A stretch of DNA of 64,000 bases from Burkholderiales bacterium (GCA_020848435.1 JADLAC010000017.1:62001-126000), one strand, 5' to 3'; shown: positions 48,147-59,600, counted from the first letter of the stretch. Program-made: numbers and translations. Notes: a model not told the origin generated them from the letters alone.

Positions 48147-49203
48147 GAGTCCGCGGCACCATGCGCTGATCGCGGGCGTCACCGGCGTGGTCGGAAACGC
48201 ATTGGCGCGTCATCTCGCGGGGCGCGATGATTGGACGGTCGCCGGCTGCGCGCGCCGCGTTCCAAGCGACGCTATCAGCTACCCGGTCATCGCCATGGAC
48301 TTGATGAACGCGCGGGATTGCCGCGAAAAGATCCGCGCGCTTAGCGCTGTCACCCATCTGCTGTACTGCGCGCGGGCGCCCCACGGTTTCGAGGCGAAGG
48401 AGCCCATCGACGCCAACCTCGCGATGTTGCGCAATCTCATTGATGCGCTCGAGTCCATCGCGCCGAATCTGGCCCACGTCCACATCGTGCAAGGCAGCAA
48501 GGTGTACGGCTCGGATCTCGGGCCGTACAAGACGCCGGCGAAGGAAACCGATCCACGCGTCGTCGATTACAACTGGTACTACGCGCAGGAGGATCTGCTC
48601 GCAGATCGTAGCCGCGGCAAGGCGTGGACTTGGAGCGCGAGCCGCCCGCATGGCGTGAGCGATCGCGGCGCCTGCGTTGCCCGCAGCATCGCCGCCATCG
48701 TGGGCACCTACGCCGCCATCGCCAAGGAGCTCGGCCAGCCCTTGGATTTCCCCGGGTCCGCCGCCGGCTACGAGGCGATCTACCAGTGCGTCGACGCCGA
48801 GCTGCTCGCTCATGCCATCGCCTGGATCACGACGCAGCCCCAATGCGCCGCGCAGGCCTTTAACGTCACCAATGGCGACTTCGTCCGCTGGAAGAATCTC
48901 TGGCCCGAGTTTGCAGCGTACTTCGACCTGCCGCTCGGTAGCGTGAAGCCGACGCGTCTGGCCGAGGCGATGGCCGACAAAGGTCCGCTGTGGGATCGCG
49001 TCGTGCGCAAGCATGCGCTGCTGCCGCTGGGACTTGCGGATGCCGCCACGTGGGCCTATGGCGATTTCAACTTCTCGCGCGGCTACGATGTGATGTCCTG
49101 CACATTGCGGCTGCGACAGGCGGGCTTTGGCGAGTGTTTCGATAGCACGACGATGTTTCTCGAGCAGATGGCCGTGCTGCGCCGCTCGAGGCGTATTCCC
49201 TGA
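48124..49203 (+). CDS. PRISE-type SDR reductase (5-beta-reductase/iridoid-synthase-like)
   Basis: This 359-aa protein has the nucleotide-binding motif ALIAGVTGVVGNALARHL and the PRISE-type catalytic pair: Lys in VQGSKVYG and Tyr in NWYYAQEDLL. PRISE enzymes reduce activated C=C bonds of enones. The first residues (MRKRGLSPSP) are encoded by a REP-like element and are unlikely to be native. A later start is possible, but only a few residues remain before the fold. Neighbours are the duplicated-barrel protein and a Bug receptor. Confidence 0.82.
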   Translation: MRKRGLSPSPRHHALIAGVTGVVGNALARHLAGRDDWTVAGCARRVPSDAISYPVIAMDLMNARDCREKIRALSAVTHLLYCARAPHGFEAKEPIDANLAMLRNLIDALESIAPNLAHVHIVQGSKVYGSDLGPYKTPAKETDPRVVDYNWYYAQEDLLADRSRGKAWTWSASRPHGVSDRGACVARSIAAIVGTYAAIAKELGQPLDFPGSAAGYEAIYQCVDAELLAHAIAWITTQPQCAAQAFNVTNGDFVRWKNLWPEFAAYFDLPLGSVKPTRLAEAMADKGPLWDRVVRKHALLPLGLADAATWAYGDFNFSRGYDVMSCTLRLRQAGFGECFDSTTMFLEQMAVLRRSRRIP

Positions 49204-49297
49204 ACCCTTGGAGCATCACAGTTCGGAAGCAGCGCCCAGCGAGCCAGGTATGCTTCCGACTTCCCATCCAGGCGATCGATCTCCGAGAGGAGGACGC

Positions 49298-50287
49298 ATG
49301 TTGCACCGTTTCCGTAGGGTCGTATCCGGTTGCGTTCTGGCGGCAGCCGCGATCAGTACGCACAGCGCCCAGGCGCAGGCGCCAGAGGCATTCCCTTCCA
49401 AGCCATTGCGCCTGGTCGTGCCGTTTCCGCCCGGGGGCGGCACCGACATTCTTGCTCGCATCGTCGGCCAGCAGATGACCGAAGCGATGGGTCAGCCGGC
49501 GGTGGTCGACAACCGCGGCGGTGCAGGCGGCATGATCGGGACGGAATACGCGATGAAGGCCGCGCCCGACGGACACACGATCCTGATTGCAGTCACGGCG
49601 TATGCGATCAATCCCACCCTCTATCGCAAGGTGAACTACGACCCGTTGCGCGATTTCATTCCCGTCACGCTCGGCATCTCGTTTCCGTACCTGTTCGTCG
49701 TCCACCCGTCGCTGCCGGTTGCGAGCGTCAAGGATCTCATTGCCCTGGCGAAGAAGCAGCCGGGCAAGATCACCTTTGCCTCCAGCGGAACCGGCATGTC
49801 TAATCATCTTGCCGGCGAGCTGTTCAAGGACATGGCGGGGATCGACATCCTCCACGTGCCGTACAAAGGCGGCGGCCCGGCCATGAACGATATCCTGGGC
49901 GGGCAGGTTTCGATGATTTTCGGTACCGTGCTCCAGACGCTGCCGCAGGTGAGAGCAGGCAAGCTACGCGCGCTTGCGGTGAGCAGTGCCGCGCGCGCAA
50001 GCTTCGTACCGGAGCTGCCGACGGTCGCGGAAGCGGGCCTGCCTGAATTCCAGGCGACCGGTTGGTACGCGTTCATGGTTCCGGCCGGCACGCCCGCGCC
50101 CGTGGTCGGCAAGCTCAATCGCGAGCTCACGCGGATCCTCGAGCTGCCCGCAGTCAAGCAGAAGCTGCTCGCCATGGGCGCGGAGCCCTGGCCGACTTCG
50201 GCGGAGAAGGCGCGCGAGTTCATCGCCGCCGAGGTCGCCCGCTGGTCCCGGGTGGTCACGAAAGCGGGCCTCAAGGGCAGCGAGTAA
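49298..50287 (+). CDS. Bug-family periplasmic solute receptor (TctC-like)
   Basis: This 329-aa protein has a signal peptide (VLAAAAISTHSAQAQA), VVPFPPGGGTDILARIVGQQ, VVDNRGGAGGMIGTEYAM, APDGHTIL and LHVPYKGGGPAMNDILGGQV, the closest in the window to the textbook Bug pattern. GAGAGGAGG precedes the ATG. A REP half-element follows its stop, then the CitE-like and acyl-CoA synthetase genes. Confidence 0.92.
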   Translation: MLHRFRRVVSGCVLAAAAISTHSAQAQAPEAFPSKPLRLVVPFPPGGGTDILARIVGQQMTEAMGQPAVVDNRGGAGGMIGTEYAMKAAPDGHTILIAVTAYAINPTLYRKVNYDPLRDFIPVTLGISFPYLFVVHPSLPVASVKDLIALAKKQPGKITFASSGTGMSNHLAGELFKDMAGIDILHVPYKGGGPAMNDILGGQVSMIFGTVLQTLPQVRAGKLRALAVSSAARASFVPELPTVAEAGLPEFQATGWYAFMVPAGTPAPVVGKLNRELTRILELPAVKQKLLAMGAEPWPTSAEKAREFIAAEVARWSRVVTKAGLKGSE

Positions 50288-50294
50288 ACGAGTC

Positions 50295-50320
50295 ATTGGG
50301 GACGCACCCAGTTCTTCAAT
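50295..50320. repeat. REP-like half-element
   Basis: ATTGGGGACGCACCCAGTTC followed by TTCAAT resembles one arm of the GGGGAC-type repeats elsewhere in the window. No matching second arm is seen close by. Confidence 0.5.
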
Positions 50321-50387
50321 TTCCCGCGCCCGGCCGGATCGAAGCGCTGTCTGCATCCCCATTTCCATTGCGGGGAGGGTCGAAGGC

Positions 50388-51305
50388 ATGAAGAGAAACG
50401 CGGAACGTGATTTGCCCGTATGGCGCTCGCTGCTGTCCGTGCCCGTGAATGTCGACAAGTACGTCGATTCGGCAGGTGCTCGCGGGGCGGATTGCATCAT
50501 GCTCGATCTCGAAGACAGCATTCCCGAGCACGAGAAGCACCATGCCCGCAGCTTGCTGCCGCGTGCCGTCGAGAGGGTCGCGGGCGGGGGCGCGGACGTG
50601 TGCGTGCGTGTCAACTGCCCGATCGAGCACGCCGTGCGCGATATCGAGCAGGCGGTTTGTCCACGGGTCGATGCGATCGCGTTGCCGAAGATCGACAGCG
50701 CATCGCACTTGCGAATACTCGATGACCTGGTCTCACGCCTGGAACAGGCCCGCGCCATGACCGTGGGAACGACCCGCTTCTTCGTCATGGTCGAAACCGC
50801 GGATGCCTACAATCGTCTGTACGAGATCGCACACGCCGTCGAGCGCACGGTCGCGATGCTGCTCGGGAGCGAGGATCTCGCGGCCGAATGCGACTTCTCG
50901 CCTACCCCGGAGACGCTCCTGCACTACAAGCAGGAGATGATCGTCGTGGCGAAATCCGCCGGCTTGATGCCCTTGGGATTCGTCGACAGCGTCGCCGGCA
51001 TCGGCGACTGGGATGAGTTCCGGCGCATGGTGCAACGTTCGCGCCGCTTCGGCTACATGGGCGCCGTGTGCATCCATCCGAAACAAGTCGCGATCGCCAA
51101 CGCGGAGTTTCGTCCTTCCCCGGACGAGGTTGAGGACGCGCGCAAGATCGTCGCGCTCGACGAGGCGGCGGCGCGAAGCGGCAGCGGCGCCTTCGCCCTC
51201 GACGGGAAGATGATCGACGTTCCCGTGGTGCGGCGTGCCCGGCGGCTGCTCTCACGGCACGAGAAGATCGTGGCGCGGGAGCAGCGCGCCCGTGCTTACA
51301 AGTAG
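50388..51305 (+). CDS. CitE/HpcH-HpaI-family lyase
   Basis: This 305-aa protein has RSLLSVPVNVDKYVDSAG, DCIMLDLEDSIPEHEK with the metal-binding acidic residues, a VRVN strand, FFVMVETADAYNRLYEIAHA and GAVCIHPKQVAIANAEF. These are typical of CitE-like enzymes that cleave or condense acyl-CoA compounds such as malyl- or citramalyl-CoA. An ADP-forming acyl-CoA synthetase follows 17 bases later, which could supply the CoA thioester. Confidence 0.87.
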   Translation: MKRNAERDLPVWRSLLSVPVNVDKYVDSAGARGADCIMLDLEDSIPEHEKHHARSLLPRAVERVAGGGADVCVRVNCPIEHAVRDIEQAVCPRVDAIALPKIDSASHLRILDDLVSRLEQARAMTVGTTRFFVMVETADAYNRLYEIAHAVERTVAMLLGSEDLAAECDFSPTPETLLHYKQEMIVVAKSAGLMPLGFVDSVAGIGDWDEFRRMVQRSRRFGYMGAVCIHPKQVAIANAEFRPSPDEVEDARKIVALDEAAARSGSGAFALDGKMIDVPVVRRARRLLSRHEKIVAREQRARAYK

Positions 51306-51322
51306 ACGCGAGAGGCCCGGTC

Positions 51323-53434
51323 TTGCACGACTTCGGAAAGCTTTTCGAGCCGCGCGGAATCGCGATCGTTGGTGCCAGCAACGACCCGACGCGCACCGGC
51401 GGCCAGACCTTGCTGGCGCTCAATCAGTATGGCTACGCCGGCGGCGTCTTTCCGATCAATCCCAAGTACCAGGAGATCGCGGGCAGGAAGTGCTACGCCG
51501 CCCTCGGTCAGATCGACGCACCCTGCGACATCGCGGTGATCGCGCTGCCGGCGGCGCAGGTGCCGGAGGTGATCGCGCAATGCGGCGCGCGCGGCATCGG
51601 CTTCGCGGTCGTGCTCGGCGGTGGTTTTCGCGAGACCGGGCCCGCAGGCGCGCGCATCGAAGCCGCAATGCTGGCGAATGCGCGCGAGCACGGCGTACGT
51701 ATCGTGGGGCCGAACTGTCTCGGCGTGGTCAGCGTTCAGGCCCGGGTGTTTGCTGCCTTCGGCAGCATCACGCGTCCACCGCTGCTCACGCCCGGCGCGG
51801 TCTCCGCGGTGCTCCAGAGCGGCGGGCTGGGGAATAGCCTCGTGATCCGATGCGCACTCGCGGGCGTCGGCTTTCGCCACGTCGTCTCGATCGGCAACGA
51901 GGCGGACATCGACACCCCGGAGCTGATCGAGGCCTTTGTCGCCGACGCCGAAACCCGCGTCATCCTGACCTACATCGAAGGCGTGAACGATGGCCGCGCA
52001 TTGATGCGCGCGCTGCGCCGAGCCTGCGTTGCGGGCAAGCCTGTCATCGTGCTCAAGGCGGGAAACACCGAGCCAGGCAAGGCGGCGGCCTCGTCGCACA
52101 CGGCGAATCTCACGGGCCGCTACGACATCTACCGCGCCGCATTGCGTCAATGCGCGGCCGTCGAGGTGGAGGATCTCGACCAAGCGGCCGACTTTGCCTT
52201 GGCGCTCTTGCCGGGACGGATGCCGAAGGGACGCAACGTCGCGGCGATGGGTGCCTCCGGAGGTGCGGCCGCAGTTTTTTCGGATGCGGCCGACGCCTGC
52301 GGCCTCGAGCTCGTGCCTCTCGCTGAAACGACGACCGCGGTGCTCAGGGAAGTGCTGCCGCCGATCGCCTCGCTCAAGAATCCAGTGGACTACACCAGCG
52401 GCTATCCGCGTCCGGATACGCGCGAGGCGTTTCAGCGCGCGTTCGACGCCGTCCTCGCCGATCCGGGCGTACACCAGTTGGCGCTGTTGTTCGCCACGCC
52501 CAATCAACGCCAGCTCATGATCGCCTCCGAGTTGCTCGCCAATTGCGTGCGAGCTTGCGACAAACCGCTGTTCGTCTTCTCCGTGATTCCCGCCGACATC
52601 ACGCCCGAGGGCAGCGCCACGCTCGCGCGCGCGGTGATCCCGGTATTGCCATCGCCGCGCCGGATCGCGCGGGCGATGGCGATGCTCGCCGACTACGCCG
52701 ACAGGCGCGAGCGCGCCCGAGCGCCGCTCGATCCGGGTCCTGTCGCGCGGCCGGAGCTGCCGCCACCCTCGGGGCGGCCGATCCGGCTCGATGAGCACGC
52801 GGCCAAGCGGCTCCTCGCACAGGCGGGGATTCCCGTTACGCGCGACACCGTGCTGCCTGCTGATGAAGTCTCCGGAGGACTGGATGCGCTGCGCTTCCCG
52901 ATCGCGCTCAAGGTGCTGTCCCCCGATATTGCGCACAAGACCGACATCGGCGCGGTGCGCCTTGGGGTCGCGGATGCAGCGCAGCTTCGACACGCCGCGA
53001 AGGAGATTCTCGGACGCGTGCGTACGGCGCGCCCCGATGCGCGGATCACGGGGTTGCTGGCCTGCGAAATGGTCGAGGACGGCTTGGAGATCATCGTCGG
53101 CGTCGTCAACGATGCGGGCTTCGGCCCCGTGGTCGCGCTTGGTTTGGGCGGCGTGCTCGCCGAGACAGTCGACGACGTGACCTATCGGGTGGCGCCATTC
53201 GGCGCTGCGGACGCCGTGAGAATGCTGACGGAGCTGCGCGCCCATCGAGTATTCGACGGCGTTCGCGGTCGCGAGCCACGCGACGTGGATGCCTTGGTGG
53301 CCGTCCTCGTGCACGTCTCCGAGCTCGCCTGGAGCTTGCGCGATCGCGTCGTGGAGATGGACATCAACCCGCTGATGGTGATGGCCAAGGGCAAGGGTGT
53401 GGTTGCGGCCGATGCGCTGGTGGTTCTGCGCTGA
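51323..53434 (+). CDS. Acyl-CoA synthetase, ADP-forming (acetate-CoA ligase family)
   Basis: This 703-aa protein contains a CoA-binding domain (FEPRGIAIVGASNDPTRTGG), a succinyl-CoA-ligase-like domain with the phosphorylated-His region AAASSHTANLTGRYD (about residue 257), and a C-terminal ATP-grasp domain (RFPIALKVLSPDIAHKTDIG, AVRLG). The alpha and beta parts are fused on one chain. The start is a TTG at 51323 after the lyase gene. It should convert an organic acid and CoA to acyl-CoA with ATP. Confidence 0.88.
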   Translation: MHDFGKLFEPRGIAIVGASNDPTRTGGQTLLALNQYGYAGGVFPINPKYQEIAGRKCYAALGQIDAPCDIAVIALPAAQVPEVIAQCGARGIGFAVVLGGGFRETGPAGARIEAAMLANAREHGVRIVGPNCLGVVSVQARVFAAFGSITRPPLLTPGAVSAVLQSGGLGNSLVIRCALAGVGFRHVVSIGNEADIDTPELIEAFVADAETRVILTYIEGVNDGRALMRALRRACVAGKPVIVLKAGNTEPGKAAASSHTANLTGRYDIYRAALRQCAAVEVEDLDQAADFALALLPGRMPKGRNVAAMGASGGAAAVFSDAADACGLELVPLAETTTAVLREVLPPIASLKNPVDYTSGYPRPDTREAFQRAFDAVLADPGVHQLALLFATPNQRQLMIASELLANCVRACDKPLFVFSVIPADITPEGSATLARAVIPVLPSPRRIARAMAMLADYADRRERARAPLDPGPVARPELPPPSGRPIRLDEHAAKRLLAQAGIPVTRDTVLPADEVSGGLDALRFPIALKVLSPDIAHKTDIGAVRLGVADAAQLRHAAKEILGRVRTARPDARITGLLACEMVEDGLEIIVGVVNDAGFGPVVALGLGGVLAETVDDVTYRVAPFGAADAVRMLTELRAHRVFDGVRGREPRDVDALVAVLVHVSELAWSLRDRVVEMDINPLMVMAKGKGVVAADALVVLR

Positions 53435-53678
53435 CAGCGCGCGTGCGTGAACTATTGCCGGAAATTTCGTTGCCGATGGCCGCACCCGATGTGAATTCGG
53501 GGGTCGGTGGTTTCGGCATCACTGTCGAGTTTTCTTACACAACCACACCTATGGTTTCGATCGCCAGTTGTGACGGCGCGCTGGAACGGACCTTGCATCC
53601 CGGCATTCCGATCGTCGCGGCTTCGCCACGGCGATGATCGTGCGTGCCGCGGGTGCGCCCAATAGACTTGGGAGCGCA
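53435..53678 (+). other. Leader region of the giant LEPR-XLL gene
   Basis: No convincing gene is seen. A short open frame (53443-53637) has no good ribosome-binding site or recognisable content. The region probably contains the promoter of the giant gene, but no clear -35/-10 pair was found. Confidence 0.4.
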
Positions 53679-56600
53679 ATGGTGTCGAGTCGATTCGAGA
53701 CGCAGGACGGCAGTCGCAACGTTGCACGGAGCCGGCACGGGCGCGTCATGCCGAAACCGCGGCTGATCGATCGCTTGGTGGCGCGCGCGATGCGCACGTT
53801 CGCGTGTGCCGGTCCGCCGGCGCGGCGGATCGTGTTCGAACCGCTCGAGCCGCGGCTGCTGCTCTCGGGCTCGCCCCTGCCCGACAACGCCGCGGATGCT
53901 GCGGAAGTCGTCGAGCGCTCGGCGGCTGCGACGAGCGCTCCGCTCATTCGCCTCGATGCGCTTGCGCCCGCGGCCGCAAGCGCGTCGAATCGCCTCGCGC
54001 AGGATGCTGACGATCGCAGCACGACGAACGCGAGCGCGCTGCCGTCGGCGGACGAGCTCGATGCGTTGCTGGCGGAGGCGCGCCGCCGCAGCGGATTCAG
54101 GGACGCGGTCGAAGTTCAATTCGTAGATCTGAGCGGGCACGATCTGGGCCGCGCGCAAGCGGGCGCGGTGCACCTCGACATCGACGCCAGCGGCTACGGC
54201 TGGTTCGTCGATTCCACGCCTACCGGCGACAGCGAGTTTACGTTCGATCCCGAAGCGGGCCAGTGGCGCGCCCGTGCCGGCGAGCCGGCGGCGAACGGGA
54301 TCGACCTGCTGTCCGCGCTCATGCACGAGCTCGGCCACCTCGAAGGCAGCGCGCATGCGAGCGAGCACGCGGCCGCGGGCGATGCGATGCACGCGAGCCT
54401 CGGCCCCGGCATACGCCAGGCGTTCGCCGAGCGCGACGCGACCGCGTCCGATCTTGCTTCGAGCGCTGCTGACGGCGCCGCGCTGGTCATCACTCCGACC
54501 ATCTCGTGGGTCGGCGGCGATGGCTTCTGGGACGTGGGCAGCAACTGGAATACCGGGGTTGCACCAGGCCTCAACGACCGCGTCCTCATCGACAATCCGA
54601 ACGGCAGCTTCACCGTCACCGTACGCGGCAACGTCTCGGTGCACAGCCTGTTGAGCCGCGAGAATCTGCTGCTGTCGGGGGGAAATTTCACCCTCGCAGC
54701 GGATTCCGAGCTCAACGCCGGCTTCACCGTCGCCGGCGGCGCGTTGTTCGCGAACGATACCTTGACCCTGACGGGATCGTCGCAGTGGAGCCACGGCGAC
54801 TGGACGGTCCCCGGCGGAATCGTCAACACGGGTGAGCTTCGCGTCGTCACCGGCAACAACCACTGGCTGCGCAGCGGCACACTCGCCAACCGCGGCCTCG
54901 TGATCCACGAAGGTGGCCAGCTCCTTCTTGTCGGCGCGAGCATCGACAACCTGGCCGCGGATGCCGGTGCCGGCCTCGCCGCCGGGGTGTGGGAGGGGCG
55001 CTCGGGCAACATCGTCCACTGGAGCGACGCTACGGCATTCAACAATGCCGGCACGTTGCGTGGGGCCGCCAACTACACCGTGTCGGCCAACCTGGTGAAT
55101 ACAGGCGGGCTGATCGAGGTCGACGCCGGCACCTTGCGTCTGGACGGCCCCGCGACCTTAGGCGAGGGCACGAGGTACGACATCGCCGAAGGCGCCGTCG
55201 CCCATCACGCGGGCGGTACGCAGGCCTTCAGCGGCGCCATCACGGGGTCGGGTCTGGGCCGCATCTTGTTCGCCGGTTCGGTCATGACGACCGCTGCGGG
55301 CAGCAGCGCGAGCATCGATTTCGCGCCAGGGCTCGCGCAATGGCATCACGGCGACTGGGACCTCTACGGCGGCCTCACCAACGTCGGGACGATCAGTGTC
55401 GTCACCGGCAACAACCATTGGCTGCGTGGCACGCTCGCCAACCGCGGCCGCGTGATCCACGACGGCGGCCAGCTTCTTTTCGTCAGCGCGGCCATCGACA
55501 ACCTGGCCGCGGATGAAGGCGCTGGCCTCGCCGGCGGGGTATGGGAGGCGCGCTCGGGCAGCCTCGTGCACTGGAGCGGCGCGACGGCGTTCAACAACAC
55601 CGGGACGTTGCGTGCGGTTGCCAACTACACCATCTCGGCCAACCTGGTGAATACGGGCGGGCTGATCGAGGTCGACGCCGGCACCTTGCGCTTGGACGGC
55701 GCCGCGACCTTAGGCGAGGGCACGAGGTACGACGTTGCCGAAGGCGCCGTCGTCCATCATGCCGGCGGAACACACACCATCAGCGGCGCCATCACGGGGT
55801 CGGGACCAGGCCGCATCTTGTTCGCGGGTTCGGTCATGACGACCGCTGCGGGCAGCAGCGCGAGCATCGATTTCGCGCCAGGGCTCGCGCAATGGCATCA
55901 CGGCGACTGGGACCTCTACGGTGGCCTCACCAACGTCGGGACGATCAGTGTCGTCACCGGCAACAACCATTGGCTGCGTGGCACGCTCGCCAACCGCGGC
56001 CGCGTGATCCACGACGGGGGCCAGCTTCTTTTCGTCAGCGCGGCCATCGACAACCTGGCCGCGGATGAAGGCGCCGGCCTCGCCGGCGGGGTATGGGAGG
56101 CGCGCTCGGGCAGCCTCGTGCACTGGAGCGGCGCGACGGCGTTCAACAACACGGGCACGCTGCGCTCGACCGGCAATTACACCATCTCGGCCAACCTGGT
56201 GAGTGGCGGATTGATCGACGTCGACGCCGGCACGCTGACGCTCAACCACGACAGCACCATCGGCGAGGGCACGCTGTACGACGTGGCCGCCGGCGCAGTG
56301 GTCCAACACACGAGCAACACCTACAGCTTCACCGGACGCGTCTCCGGCGTGGGCAGCGGCGCCGTGCTCTTCAACGGCGCGGTGGTATCGGTCGCCGCGG
56401 ACACGAACGCGCTGTTCGATTTCGCGCCGGGGCTCGCGCAATGGCATCACGGCGACTGGGACCTCTACGGCGGCCTCACCAACGTCGGGACGATCAGTAT
56501 CGTCACCGGCAACAACCATTGGCTGCGCGGCACGCTCGACAACCTCGGCCACGTGATCCACGACGGCGGCCAGCTTCTCTTCGTTGGCGCGGCCATCAAC

Positions 56601-59600
56601 AACCTGGCCGTGGCTGCGCCTGTGAGCATCGCCGGCCTGTGGGAGGCGCGTTCGGGCAGCCTCGTGCACTGGAGCGGCACGACGGCGTTCAACAATTCCG
56701 GAACGCTACGCAAGACCGGCAGCGCGACCTATCCCTTCGGACTTCAGCTCACGCACAGCGCGGGTTTGGTGGAAGCCGCTGCCGGCGCATTGAGCTTCAG
56801 CGCCGCGTTCTTGCAAACGGGTGGCGTCACGCGCCTAGCCGGCGGTTCGCTTGCCGCATCCGCGAGCATGACCCTCCAAGGCGGCCGGCTCGAAGGCAGC
56901 GGCACCATTGGCGCGCACGTCAGCAACGCCGCCGGCACGATCGCGCCCGGCGAGTCGTCGCCGGGGGCGCTGACGATCACGGGCAATTACACCCAGGGCG
57001 CGAGCGGCGTATTCGAAGCGGACATCGGCGGTGTCGCCCCCGCCGATGTCGACCGGGTGACCATCGGCGGCCAGGCGAATCTGGACGGCGAGCTACGCAT
57101 CTCGGTCAACGGCGATTTTCAGCCGAGCTTGAACGACGTCTACACCGTCATGTCGTTCGCCGGCCGCGGCGGCAGCGACTTTGCGCTCGTCACCGGGCTC
57201 GACAGCAAGCCCGGCGTGGAGCTGGAGGAGTTCGTCAGCACCACCGCGGTCACGATCAACGCGGTCTCGGCGCCCATCAACCACGTGCCCGATGCGATCG
57301 ATGACTCGATCGGCGCGCTCGAAGACACGCCGATCACCTTCGACGTGTTGGCCAACGATATCGAGCCGGATGCCGACCCGCTCGTCATCGTGGGATTCAC
57401 CCAGCCTGCGCACGGCAGCCTCGTGCGCACCGGCGGCAGCTTCACGTATGCCCCGGCCGCCGATTTCAGCGGCGCCGACGGCTTCACCTACCAGGTGAGC
57501 GATCGGCGCGGCGGCACCGACACGGCCAGCGTGAGCCTCACGCTGGCGGCGGTCAACGATGCGCCGCTCGCGCATGCCTACGGGCCGGGCCGCGCGCTGT
57601 ATTTCGACGGCGCCAACGATTACGTCGATCTGGGCAATCCGCCCGCCGGCACGTTCGATCTCGGCGCGCAGGCGACCCTCGAAGCATGGGTCAACTTCAG
57701 CGTGCTGCCGACCAACAGCATCGCCACCCTGGTCAGCAAGGACGTGGGCCCCGGCCACATCGACAAGTGGATCTTCGGCTACGGGCGCAACTACTTCAAC
57801 GTCGGCAACGCGACCGTCTTCGCCATCAATTCGCCCGCGAGCGGCCCGATCTTTCTCGCCTCCAATGCCTGGACGCCGCAGCTCGGTCGCTGGTACCACC
57901 TCGCGCTGGTCAAGAACGGCAACGACTACACCTTCTATCGCGACGGTATCGCCGACGGCACCGCGAGCACGACGTTTCCGGTGCCCGCTGCCGCCGCGCC
58001 GCTGCTGTTCGGCGAGGCCGAAGGCGGTTTCCGCCTGGCCGGTGCGCTGGACGAGGTGCGGCTTTGGCACAGCGCGCGCAGCGCAGGCCAGATCAACGCG
58101 GCGATGCATCGCGTGCTCGCAGCCGCCGAGCCGGGGCTCGCCGGCTACTGGCGCTTCGAGGAAGGCGATGGCGCGACGGTATTCGATCGCTCGACCAACA
58201 CCAACCACGGCACGCTCGGCGGCGGCGTGGTCCAGAACCGGCCCGCCTTCGGTGTGCCCGGGGCGCGCATCCACGACGCGGTCACGACCGATCTGGATAC
58301 CGATGCGCTCATCACGCTTGGCGCGACCGATCCCGACGACACCGGCCTCACGATCAGCATCACCGAGCTGCCGCAGAACGGCACGCTGTACCAGACCAGC
58401 GACGGCGTAACGCGCGCTGCGGCCATCAGCGCCATCGGCACCGCGGTGACCGATGCGCAGCGGCGGGTGCTCTATGCACCGCCGCCCGCGGCGACCGGTC
58501 TCGGGCTCGCGCATTTCGCCTATCGCGCGTTCGACGGCGAGGTCCATTCGAACGAGGCGACGGTCATGATCGACGTCGTGTCGGTCAACCAGGCGCCGCT
58601 GGTCACCGACGACGTGGCGGAGCTGGCCGAAGACGCGAGCATCGACATCGACGTGCTGGCGAACGATTCCGACCCCGAGCTCGATACTCTCACGATCGCG
58701 AGCTTCACCCAGGCGCTTCACGGTACGGTGTCGCTAACCGAAGCCGGCATGCTGCGCTACGTGCCGCAGCAGGACTTCTTCGGCCTCGATAGCTGGACCT
58801 ACGTCGTCGCCGACGGCAAGGGTGGGCGCACGACCGGCCGGGTCGATGTCGAGGTGAGCGCGCTCAACGACGCGCCGGTGGCGAACGGCGCGACGGTCTC
58901 GACGCCGGAGCTGACCGATGTCCTCATCACGCTCGGCGGCAGCGACATCGACGGCCACGCGCTCAGCGCGCTGATCGCGAGCCTGCCTTCGAGCGGCACG
59001 CTGTATCAAAGCCTCGCAGACGGGCAGCGCGGGGCGCCGATCACGTCGGCCAACACAGCCGTCACCGACGCGGCCCGCCGCGTCGTCTATGCACCCGCTG
59101 CCGGCGCCGGCACGGCATTCGATGCCTTCACCTTCCGCGTGAGCGACGGCCTGGTGTACTCGGCCGAGGCGACGCTTGCCATCGACGTCATCGCCACCAT
59201 CGCGCCGCGAGTCGTATCGAGCTCGATCGCCAGCGGCGATGTCCTGGCGGCCGCACCACTCACCTACACCGCGACTTTCAGCGAGGCGCTCGCGAGCAGC
59301 GGGCTCGACGAGGCCGACGTCACGCTGGCGAATACCTCCACGGGGGCGGTCGTGGCAGCGTCGAGCTTTGCCTACGATGCTCTGACGCGCACGCTGACGC
59401 TCGCATTCCCGACCCTGCTGCCCGGCAGCTACGCGCTCACCCTGATCAGCTCCGGCAGCGGTTTTCGCGACCTCGACGGCCGTGCCCTCGACGGCGCGCC
59501 GTCGTTCCCGCTGCCCTCGGGCGACGGCGCCGCCGGCGGCAACTTCGTGGTGAGCTTCGTCGTGCCTGCGCCCGATCTCGCGGTCAGCGCGCTGATCGCG

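Noticed and set aside
47092..49014. 640-codon minus-strand frame
   Set aside because: It crosses three plus-strand genes and has no recognisable motif.
53443..53637. Small ORF upstream of the giant gene
   Set aside because: No ribosome-binding site, no recognisable content, atypical composition.
54780..56560. CRISPR array
   Set aside because: The repeats are 552 bases long, in frame and translated; no short repeat-spacer pattern exists in the window.
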